In this document: one piece after another, positions 35,256 to 44,032 of the stretch | How the letters are laid out: every line of letters begins with the position of its first letter | Numbering within the stretch: position 1 is the first letter of the stretch | Assembly (NCBI RefSeq): GCF_945901735.1 | Contig: NZ_CAMDLM010000007.1 | Span: 62,001 to 126,000, forward strand | Length of the DNA stretch: 64,000 bases | Direction: 5' to 3' | Source: Limnohabitans sp. Rim8 | Lineage (GTDB): Bacteria; Pseudomonadota; Gammaproteobacteria; Burkholderiales; Burkholderiaceae_C | Made by a program: the position numbers and the translations under genes | Notes under the pieces: generated by a model | Seen by the model: only the letters and a program-made list of their open reading frames with translations | Told to the model about the DNA's origin: nothing | Database searches by the model: none

Positions 35256-36416
35256 ATGACCGTAGACACTGAAGAGCTGTCCAAACGTGCGACCAGCGTC
35301 ATCGAAGAAGCCCATCAATTTGCTCAAAGACATCTAGCCCCGAATGCAGCTCAATGGGGGAAGGGCCTTTTTGACCGGCAAGCTTTATTTGAGCCTGCTG
35401 GATCTGCTGGATTATTGCGCCTACAAGTTCCGCTGGAGTACGGAGGATTTGACTTGTCATTCGCTGACAAGGTCAAGGTGCTGTACGAGCTAGCCCGGAT
35501 TGATTTCAGTGCTGCCATGGCCTTGGTGAATTCACACAACGTTGCTGTGCAACTTGTGAAAGCATCCCCCAATCAGTTGGCACCTCGGTATGTCAGTGAT
35601 TTACTGCGCGGCAGCTTTGTGGCATGCACTGCGCTGACTGAGCCGGACGCAGGATCAGACTTGGGCCAAGTTAAAACCACGGCCATCCGAAATGGTGAGG
35701 GTTGGTTGCTTAACGGGACTAAGACTTGGATCATCAATGCTGTGCATGCTGACGGTGTCGTGGTTTACGCTCAAACTCAAGCAGGTTCAGGCGTCAAGGG
35801 AATTGCGGCATTCTTTATTCGTGCTGATTCGCCAGGATTCGAGCGCCTTGCCGTTGCCACCAGCAGTGCCCTGAGCAGCATGGGTATTGGAGGATTTCGC
35901 TTGACAAACGTCTATTGCGATTCCTCTCACCTCTTGTATGAGCCAGGCCAGGCGTTTGTCGACATCATGGGTGCCATCAACCGTGCGCGCACTTATGTTG
36001 CGGCAATGTGTTGCGCGATGGTGTCGCAAGCTTTATCCGACGTGAGTGTTTATGGCCACAAGCGAACCGCATTTGGCCAGTCTTTGGATCAATACCAAGG
36101 CTGGCGATGGCAAGTGGCACAAGCAGCAACAGCTTTGCAAGCAGCTGAGCTTTTGGTCAGGGAGGCATGTGACCTCATTGACAAGGGGGGTGAGGTTCAA
36201 ACTGCTGCTGCTCAAGCCAAACTGTATGCCACCAGCATGGCTCAGACGCAACTGGGTTCTCTTTTGCATGCCATGGGTGCAGAAGGATTTTTAGATCGTT
36301 ATGCTTTTTTAAGGCATCTCACTGCGGCGCACACAGCTTCATTGGCCGACGGCTCTACAGCGATGCTGCTGGAACGTGTGGCGCATGAATTTCGTTTCAA
36401 ACCAGGAGCAACCTGA
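35256..36416 (+). CDS. Acyl-CoA dehydrogenase
   Basis: 386 residues from ATG 35256. N-terminal helices, ACTALTEPDAGSDLGQVKTT (FAD and substrate binding), WLLNGTKTWIINAVHAD, and the C-terminal helical domain with YGHKRTAFGQSLDQYQGWRW. It would introduce an alpha-beta double bond into an acyl-CoA, passing electrons to ETF. The segment where short/medium-chain enzymes carry the catalytic Glu (YEGT) reads LADGST, with Asp365 instead. It directly precedes the MDR oxidoreductase; TGAATG joins stop and start. Confidence 0.9.
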   Translation: MTVDTEELSKRATSVIEEAHQFAQRHLAPNAAQWGKGLFDRQALFEPAGSAGLLRLQVPLEYGGFDLSFADKVKVLYELARIDFSAAMALVNSHNVAVQLVKASPNQLAPRYVSDLLRGSFVACTALTEPDAGSDLGQVKTTAIRNGEGWLLNGTKTWIINAVHADGVVVYAQTQAGSGVKGIAAFFIRADSPGFERLAVATSSALSSMGIGGFRLTNVYCDSSHLLYEPGQAFVDIMGAINRARTYVAAMCCAMVSQALSDVSVYGHKRTAFGQSLDQYQGWRWQVAQAATALQAAELLVREACDLIDKGGEVQTAAAQAKLYATSMAQTQLGSLLHAMGAEGFLDRYAFLRHLTAAHTASLADGSTAMLLERVAHEFRFKPGAT

Positions 36417-37430
36417 ATGCGCGTCTTTCAAATCGAGGGGGAATGGGGAATTGATCACCTGAAACTTTCCCAGCGTCCTGAACCTACAGTCAGGGATGGT
36501 CAGGTTTTGGTGCGCATGCGCGCCTCTTCGCTCAATTACCGCGACCTCGTTGTGCCGGAGCGCGGTTATGGCGCCTACACGGGCCAATTGCCATTGATTC
36601 CCATCTCTGATGGGGTGGGAGATGTCATCGCGGTCGGGGCGGGCGTGACGCGTGTCCGGGTAGGTGATCGAGTTTGCCCCACTTATTTCCAGGGATGGAT
36701 TGGGGGAGAACCCGATTTGCAGAGGCTCACCCAATCTCTCGGAGGGCCTATTGATGGGACCATGACGGAGTTGATGTGTCTTTCTGAACAAGGTGTTGTG
36801 TCCGTTCCAAGCTACTTGAGTGATATCCAAGCTGCAAGCCTTCCTTGCGCCGCTTTGACTGCTTGGAGTGCTGTGGTCACTTCCGGTCATGTCAAGTCAG
36901 GTGACCGAGTTTTGGTACAAGGATGCGGCGGAGTGGCTTTGTTTGCACTGCAGTTCGCCAAAAGCTTAGGGGCTCATGTCACCGTTATCAGCTCAAGCGG
37001 AGAGCGAATGGAACGTGCGAGCGCATTGGGCGCAGATGCCGTGATCAATTACCGTGAACAGCCCGAATGGGCAAAAGCCACACGCGAGGTGACGCAGGGA
37101 CGTGGATACGATTTGATTTTGGAGTTGGGGGGTGAAAAAACACTCCCTCAATCGCTGCGCTGCATTCGTCCAGGCGGTACTTTGGCCATGATTGGCATCT
37201 TGTCAGGAAGCAGCCTCAACACCTCCTTAGGTCACATCATCACCCGCCAAGTTCGCCTTCAGGGCGTGACGGTTGGACACCGCGATGGGATGGAGGCCAT
37301 GCTGCGGGCCATGGCACAGCACAAGATCGTACCCGTGACCGACAAGGTCTTTGCTTTCGAGGAACTCAAAGAAGCCATGACGTATTTGAAGAGTGGCGCA
37401 CAGTTCGGCAAAGTCTGTATTGCCCATTAA
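36417..37430 (+). CDS. MDR-family NAD(P)-dependent oxidoreductase, Zn-free
   Basis: 337 residues of the medium-chain dehydrogenase/reductase superfamily, quinone oxidoreductase-like. SSLNYRDLVVPERGYGAYTG at the start, VLVQGCGGVALFALQFAKSL as dinucleotide site. The cysteines of the structural zinc lobe are not seen. Family members reduce quinones, enoyl- or acrylyl-CoA, or oxidise alcohols. In this cluster an enoyl-CoA-reducing or alcohol-oxidising step is possible. It starts directly at the stop of the acyl-CoA dehydrogenase gene. Confidence 0.87.
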   Translation: MRVFQIEGEWGIDHLKLSQRPEPTVRDGQVLVRMRASSLNYRDLVVPERGYGAYTGQLPLIPISDGVGDVIAVGAGVTRVRVGDRVCPTYFQGWIGGEPDLQRLTQSLGGPIDGTMTELMCLSEQGVVSVPSYLSDIQAASLPCAALTAWSAVVTSGHVKSGDRVLVQGCGGVALFALQFAKSLGAHVTVISSSGERMERASALGADAVINYREQPEWAKATREVTQGRGYDLILELGGEKTLPQSLRCIRPGGTLAMIGILSGSSLNTSLGHIITRQVRLQGVTVGHRDGMEAMLRAMAQHKIVPVTDKVFAFEELKEAMTYLKSGAQFGKVCIAH

Positions 37431-37443
37431 AAACGGGGGTCCG

Positions 37444-38976
37444 ATGTTAATTCCTATTCAACCAGTGCGTGTTGACCCTGAAAAAATTGCATTTCAGATG
37501 TGCGAAAGTGGTGAACAAGTCACATTTGCACAGCTCGATGGTCGAGCCAATCAAGTTGCTCATCTGGTATCGGATCTGGGTATCCTTCCAGGCGAACACG
37601 TGGCCGTACTGATGAACAACTGCCGTGAATTGCTAGAACTTTGCTTTGGTTTGGATCGAAGTGGCGTCTACTACACGCTGATCAGTACACGCCTGACGAC
37701 AGACGAGATTGATTACATCGTCCGGGACTGTGGTGCACGCTTGTTTGTTTATTCGACAGTTTTGGATTGTGTGGACCAAGACTTGCTCTCCAAGCTGCCC
37801 CGCACGCTGCAGTGCATGAGCGTCGGTGCCTCAGTTGAAGAAATGGGGCACGGAGATTGGATCGCTCTGTGTTCAAAAAAGCCAACCTTTGCCCTTGCAC
37901 AAGCTTTGCAAGGCAGTGACATGCTTTACTCCTCGGGTACAACTGGACGCCCCAAAGGTGTGTTGTGGCCACTGCCCAAGACAGCCGCAGGACAGCAAAC
38001 CATGTTGGTGACATTGCTGGCGCCCCTGTTTGGATACGCCGCTGACAGTCATTACCTCTCTACTGCACCCTTGTACCATGCTGCACCGCTGCGACACAGC
38101 ATGACGGTGATCAAAATGGGTGGGACCGTGACGGTCATGGAGCGTTTTGATGCACTCCTGGCCCTGCAGACGATTGAGCGTTGCCGCATCACCCACAGTC
38201 AATGGGTGCCCACCATGTTTGTGCGATTGTTAAAGCTTGACCTGGCGATACGTGAAAAATTCGATTTGACATCCATGAAAATGGCTGTTCACGCGGCTGC
38301 TCCTTGCCCTGTTGATGTCAAAGAAAAGATGATGGACTGGTGGGGCCCAATCGTGCACGAATACTATGCAGGCACGGAAAACAATGGTTTTTGCAGCATC
38401 ACCCCCTCTGAGTGGTTGGCGCACAAAGGCTCGGTAGGTCGAGCCTCGCAAGGAAATTTGCATATTTGCGATGAAGAGGGTGCCCCACTAGAAGCAGGTC
38501 AGATAGGCGCTGTGTATTTTTCGGATGGCCCCCAGTTCTCGTACCACAATGACCCTGTGAGCACCGCACAAACGAGAAACGCACAGGGATGGACTACCCT
38601 CGGCGACATTGGCTACTTGGATGAGCAGGGCTACCTTTATTTGGTAGACCGAAAAGCCTTCATGATCATCAGTGGGGGCGTCAATATTTATCCGCAAGAA
38701 ATTGAAAACGTGTTGCTTCAGCATCCAAAAGTAATGGACGCTGCTGTGGTTGGCGTCCCCAACAGTGATTGGGGTGAGGAAGTAAAAGCCGTCATACAGC
38801 CCGTTCATGCATGCGATATTGGCCCAGCTTTGGCGGAAGAACTGCAGACATTTTGTCGCGGAAAATTGGCAGACTTCAAATGTCCAAGGTCGATAGATTT
38901 CGACCTGGAGCTACCTCGTTTGCCCACAGGTAAGCTTTACAAAAAATGGGTCAAAAAACGCTACTGGCCCCAATAA
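37444..38976 (+). CDS. Acyl-CoA synthetase (AMP-forming)
   Basis: 510 residues from ATG 37444 behind GGGGG. P-loop YSSGTTGRPKGVLW, substrate-site MFVRLLKLDLAIREKFDLTS, A8 hinge and following TLGDIGYLDEQGYLYLVDRK, and C-terminal GKLYKKWVKKRYW with the catalytic Lys. It activates a carboxylic acid to its CoA thioester with ATP. With the importer and acyl-CoA dehydrogenase it defines a take-up, activate and oxidise pathway for an unknown acid. Confidence 0.92.
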   Translation: MLIPIQPVRVDPEKIAFQMCESGEQVTFAQLDGRANQVAHLVSDLGILPGEHVAVLMNNCRELLELCFGLDRSGVYYTLISTRLTTDEIDYIVRDCGARLFVYSTVLDCVDQDLLSKLPRTLQCMSVGASVEEMGHGDWIALCSKKPTFALAQALQGSDMLYSSGTTGRPKGVLWPLPKTAAGQQTMLVTLLAPLFGYAADSHYLSTAPLYHAAPLRHSMTVIKMGGTVTVMERFDALLALQTIERCRITHSQWVPTMFVRLLKLDLAIREKFDLTSMKMAVHAAAPCPVDVKEKMMDWWGPIVHEYYAGTENNGFCSITPSEWLAHKGSVGRASQGNLHICDEEGAPLEAGQIGAVYFSDGPQFSYHNDPVSTAQTRNAQGWTTLGDIGYLDEQGYLYLVDRKAFMIISGGVNIYPQEIENVLLQHPKVMDAAVVGVPNSDWGEEVKAVIQPVHACDIGPALAEELQTFCRGKLADFKCPRSIDFDLELPRLPTGKLYKKWVKKRYWPQ

Positions 38977-39015
38977 GCCTGGGTACAAATTTCAATGCCA
39001 GTCGGAGAATTTACC

Positions 39016-39660
39016 GTGTCAGAAAACCTTACCGATCACTTTGCGTCGAGTCCGAGCAGAAGCAGCCGCCGCTCTGCGACACGCACTGACACACGCAGCG
39101 TGCTGGTTTGGTGCGGAACCGAACTTTTGACCGAGCGTGGGTTTCAAATAACGGGCATTGATGAAGTTCTCAAGCGCGTCGGCGTACCCAAGGGCTCCTT
39201 CTACCATTACTTCAAAAGCAAAAATCACTTTGGACACGCCGTCATTGACAACTATGAGGCGTATTACGCTAAAAAAATGGACCGCATTTTTGGCGACACT
39301 TCACAGCCACCTCTGCAGCGTTTGGTTAATTTCACCGTGAATGCAAAAAATGGCATGTTGAAGTTTGACTTCAAACGGGGCTGTCTGATCGGCAATCTTG
39401 GTCAAGAGCTTGCTGCGCTCGATACGCAGTTTCGTGAGCGGTTGGAGGGGGTTTTGGTGTCATGGGAGAAACGAGTTGCTGAGTGCCTGAGCGAGGCCAT
39501 CGATGTCGGCGAATTGGCTCCGGGGCAAGACCCCCAAGCACTGTCCCGTTTTTTTTGGGTAGGTTGGGAGGGCGCCATTTTGAGGTCAAAACTGATGCGC
39601 AGTTTGGAGCCGATTGACCAGTTCACATCCATCTTTTTTAGATCTGTATTGGTACGTTAA
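39016..39660 (+). CDS. TetR-family regulator, AcuR/NemR-like
   Basis: About 214 residues. N-terminal helix-turn-helix: TERGFQITGIDEVLKRVGVP followed by KGSFYHYFKSKNHFGHAVID, the typical AcuR/NemR subgroup wording, and a C-terminal ligand domain with GCLIGNLGQELAALD. GTG 39016 has GGAG nine bases upstream; ATG 38995 adds seven residues but has no ribosome site. It closes the island and probably represses it through the palindrome at 30412-30426. AcuR senses acrylate; NemR senses electrophiles. Confidence 0.88.
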   Translation: MSENLTDHFASSPSRSSRRSATRTDTRSVLVWCGTELLTERGFQITGIDEVLKRVGVPKGSFYHYFKSKNHFGHAVIDNYEAYYAKKMDRIFGDTSQPPLQRLVNFTVNAKNGMLKFDFKRGCLIGNLGQELAALDTQFRERLEGVLVSWEKRVAECLSEAIDVGELAPGQDPQALSRFFWVGWEGAILRSKLMRSLEPIDQFTSIFFRSVLVR

Positions 39661-39763
39661 TTTTCCAAACAGCAAATTAGATGAATTTGCAGTTCAAGAG
39701 ACGATTGAAATCAGCCGCAAAAAATCTGCAAAGTTCAATGGGCTAGGGGAAGAAAACGAGCAT

Positions 39764-39796
39764 CTTCAGTGACGCAAACTGGCAACTTCAGTGACG
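39764..39796. repeat. Two 11-bp direct repeats upstream of second gap
   Basis: CTTCAGTGACG occurs at 39764-39774 and 39786-39796, exactly 22 bases apart (about two helical turns). In the same 293-base gap ATGTAAC (39853-39859) and GTTACAT (39886-39892) form inverted arms. The gap holds no gene. The repeats look like a regulator site for the gap gene that follows. Confidence 0.4.
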
Positions 39797-39842
39797 TTCC
39801 GCAGCCGTTCCGCGGTTACACAACCAGAACAATCCCATGTGA

Positions 39843-40958
<1,116 letters not shown>

Positions 40959-41034
40959 CATCCCGCTGCCAAGCACCCTTCAGGGCGAACTGGTTGAAAC
41001 GTCAACCTGTGAAGATTCGAGTGAACCGCAGGCC

Positions 41035-42009
41035 TCAGCCCTGGCTGAGCAACTGCGCAAAGCGGCCCAAATCCACGTTGCCACCGCTCACGATGATGCC
41101 CACGCGCTGACCTTGAAGCTGCTCGCTGGCCTGAATGGCCGCTGCCAGCGACAGGCAGCCTGTGGGTTCGACCACCATCTTCATGCGTTCGGCATAAAAA
41201 CGCATGGCCTGCACCAGCTGCGCATCGGTGACGGTATGCACCGCGTCGACCAAGCGGCGGATGATCTCGAAGGTGATTTCGCCCACCATGGGCGTTTGTG
41301 CGCCGTCGGCAATCGTCACTGGGGTGGCAATGCGCACCCGCTGGCCCTGTTGCAAGGACTGCTGCACATCGTTGCCCGCTTCGGGCTCCACGCCGAAAAT
41401 CTTGCAAGCTGGCGACAAGGCCTTGGCCGACAGGGCGCTGCCGCTGAGCAGGCCGCCGCCGCCCAGGCACACAAACAAGGCATCGAGCTCGCCCACCTCT
41501 TGCAACAACTCCAGCGCCGCAGTGCCCTGGCCGCTCAGCACGTCCGGGTGGTCAAAGGGTGGAATGAAGCGCATGCCGTGCTCGGTGGCCAGGCCTTGGG
41601 CAATGGCCAGTGCATCGTCTGTGTAGCGGTCGTAACCCACCACAGTCGCGCCATAGCCGCGGGTGGCCGCCAGCTTGGCAGGCGAGGCATCGTGCGGCAT
41701 GACGATGGTGGCCGGGATGTCCAGTATTTGCGCCGACAAGGCCACCGCTTGGGCGTGGTTGCCCGATGAGTAAGCCACCACCCCGGCGCGGCGCTCGGCG
41801 GGCGTCAGCCGCGACAGGGCATTGAAACCACCGCGGAACTTGAAGGCCCCCATGCGCTGAAAGTTTTCGCACTTGATGAAGGCCTGCGCACTCAACTGCG
41901 CGTTGAGCGTGCGCGACTGCAGCACCGGCGTGCGGTGGGCATGCCCTTGCAGCCGCGCGGCGGCGGCCAGGACGTCTTCAAAAGTGGGCAGGGCGCTGGC
42001 ATCGTGCAT
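41035..42009 (-). CDS. PLP-dependent threonine dehydratase/serine racemase-like lyase
   Basis: 324 residues of the fold-type II PLP family. The PLP-binding Lys lies in AFKFRGGFNALSRL, followed by YSSGNHAQAVALSA and the phosphate-binding loop CLGGGGLLSG. No C-terminal ACT domain, so it resembles catabolic threonine/serine dehydratase, serine racemase or threo-3-hydroxyaspartate ammonia-lyase. ATG 42009 with AGGGG upstream is the likely start. It is divergent from an acyl-CoA synthetase. Confidence 0.88.
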   Translation of the reverse strand: MHDASALPTFEDVLAAAARLQGHAHRTPVLQSRTLNAQLSAQAFIKCENFQRMGAFKFRGGFNALSRLTPAERRAGVVAYSSGNHAQAVALSAQILDIPATIVMPHDASPAKLAATRGYGATVVGYDRYTDDALAIAQGLATEHGMRFIPPFDHPDVLSGQGTAALELLQEVGELDALFVCLGGGGLLSGSALSAKALSPACKIFGVEPEAGNDVQQSLQQGQRVRIATPVTIADGAQTPMVGEITFEIIRRLVDAVHTVTDAQLVQAMRFYAERMKMVVEPTGCLSLAAAIQASEQLQGQRVGIIVSGGNVDLGRFAQLLSQG

Positions 42010-42123
42010 GGGTGACCCCTGAAGGCTTGCAAAGTGGGCATCTTGACATGACAGGCGGTTTGAAATGCACCCGCTTGCCACTTGAGAGACAAAGCCTGCG
42101 TCAGGCGCTGGCTAACATCGGTC

Positions 42124-44019
42124 ATGCACCTGACTGTTTCATCTCCCGTTCAAAGCCTGGCCGACATCCACCGCATCGAGGCCACACCCTTGGCCGAGGC
42201 CATCCCTTGGGCCAGCACCTATGCGCTGATCCGTGCCAGCGCCCAGGTGCATGCCGAGCAGCCTGCGCTGAGCTTTTTGCACACGGGCCAGCCCGGCGGT
42301 GCGTCCACTACCTGGACCTACCGCAGCTTGCTGCAAGGCATCCACCAGACCGCCAATTTGCTGCACCAACTGGGTGTGGGCCCTCAAGACGCCGTGGGGG
42401 TTTTGTTGCCCGGCGGCCTGGCCTACCACCTGGCGCTGTGGGGTGGCGAGGCGGCGGGGATCGTGCAGCCGCTCAACCCCTTGCTCAGTGACGAAAAACT
42501 GCTGTCGCTGCTGCGGGCCAGCAACGCCAAAGTGCTGATCGCGCATGGCGCCGCAGACGACAGCCAGTTGCGGGCCAAGGCCTTGCGCCTGCAAACCCAA
42601 TTGCCCAGTTTGAAGACGGTTTTGCTGGTCAATCCAGATGGAGGTCCACTTCCAGACGGGGACGCGCTGCCTGCAGGTGTGCAAGATTTCCACGCTTTGC
42701 GGGCCACGCAGGTGGCCGAGCACCTGGTCAGCCAACGGGTTTTTCAGCCCACGGACATCGCGGCTTACTTTCACACAGGCGGCACCACCGGAGCCCCCAA
42801 ACTGGCCCGGCACAGCCATGGCGCGCAGGTCTTCACCGCTTGGGCCAATGCCCGCATGCAAGGCTTTCGCTCGAGCGATGTGACGATCAACGGCTACCCG
42901 CTGTTCCATGTGGCGGGCGTGTTGCCCGGTGCCTTGTGTTCGCTGGCCGTCGGCATGCATGTGGTCATTCCCACCGAAGCCATGTTTCGCAACCGCGAGG
43001 TGGTGCACAACTATTGGCGGCTGGTGGCCCACCACCGCTGCACACTGATGTCGGGCGTGCCCACGGTGCTGGCCGCATTGGCGGGCGTGCCGCTGCAGGG
43101 GGCCGACATTTCAACCCTGCGTGCGGTGCGCACAGGCGCAGCGCCACTGCCGCCCGAGCTGGCACAACGCTTTGAACAAGCCTTTGGTTTGCACATCAAC
43201 GAGAGCCTGGGCATGACCGAAACCGTCGGCCTGAGCACCGTGGCCCCACCGGGACTGACTGCTCCGGCGGGTTGCGTGGGTTGGCCTTTGCCGCATGCGC
43301 GTGTGCGCATCGTGGCGCTGAGCAGCGATGACCAGGCCACATCGCACAACCTGCCCGCAGGCGAACAAGGCATGGTGCTCTACCAAGGGCCGAATTTGTT
43401 TTCTGGCTACCTGGATGCCGCAGAGACCGCACGCAGTTTCACGCCCGACGGCTGGCTCATCACGGGCGATGTGGGCTTCATCGACACGCAAGGCCGCCTG
43501 CACCTGTCGGGCCGCGCCAAGGACCTGATCATCCGCAGCGGCCACAACATCGATCCCAAAGTGATCGAAGACGCACTGGGTGCGCATCCGGCGGTGGCCT
43601 TGTGCGCGGCAGTTGGAGCGCCAGACGCCTACGCGGGCGAAGTGCCTGTGGCATTTGCCACCCTCAAACCCGGCAGCCAGGTGAGCGAAGCCGAGTTGCT
43701 CGCCTTCACGGCCGAGCGTGTCGACGAAGGCCCCGCCAAACCCAAATCGATCAAGGTCCTGAATGCCATGCCCGTGACCAACGTGGGCAAAATTTACAAA
43801 CCCGAATTGCGCACTCTGGCGACCGCGGCGGTGGTGCAGAGACTGATCCACAACACCTTAGCGCCCTTGCTGCTTGAACCTGCGCAATGGCCGCAGGTGC
43901 AAGCGACAGGCGATGCACCGGTGGAGGTAGACGCCCGCGCCACGCCTGTTGCTGCCTGGAACACGCTCAAACCCCTGTTGGACGCTTTGCCCGTGAAGCT
44001 GGTGCTGCACGCACTGTGA
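42124..44019 (+). CDS. Acyl-CoA synthetase (AMP-binding)
   Basis: 631 residues from ATG 42124. P-loop YFHTGGTTGAPKLARHSHGA, NESLGMTETVGLSTVAPPG, DGWLITGDVGFIDTQGRLHL and SGRAKDLIIRSGHNIDPKVI are the conserved adenylation motifs; the catalytic Lys is in TNVGKIYKPEL. After this the protein has about 70 extra residues with no recognised domain. It activates a carboxylic acid (probably fatty or aryl) to CoA. No obvious partner gene. Confidence 0.9.
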   Translation: MHLTVSSPVQSLADIHRIEATPLAEAIPWASTYALIRASAQVHAEQPALSFLHTGQPGGASTTWTYRSLLQGIHQTANLLHQLGVGPQDAVGVLLPGGLAYHLALWGGEAAGIVQPLNPLLSDEKLLSLLRASNAKVLIAHGAADDSQLRAKALRLQTQLPSLKTVLLVNPDGGPLPDGDALPAGVQDFHALRATQVAEHLVSQRVFQPTDIAAYFHTGGTTGAPKLARHSHGAQVFTAWANARMQGFRSSDVTINGYPLFHVAGVLPGALCSLAVGMHVVIPTEAMFRNREVVHNYWRLVAHHRCTLMSGVPTVLAALAGVPLQGADISTLRAVRTGAAPLPPELAQRFEQAFGLHINESLGMTETVGLSTVAPPGLTAPAGCVGWPLPHARVRIVALSSDDQATSHNLPAGEQGMVLYQGPNLFSGYLDAAETARSFTPDGWLITGDVGFIDTQGRLHLSGRAKDLIIRSGHNIDPKVIEDALGAHPAVALCAAVGAPDAYAGEVPVAFATLKPGSQVSEAELLAFTAERVDEGPAKPKSIKVLNAMPVTNVGKIYKPELRTLATAAVVQRLIHNTLAPLLLEPAQWPQVQATGDAPVEVDARATPVAAWNTLKPLLDALPVKLVLHAL

Positions 44020-44032
44020 GGGGCAGAGCCCC

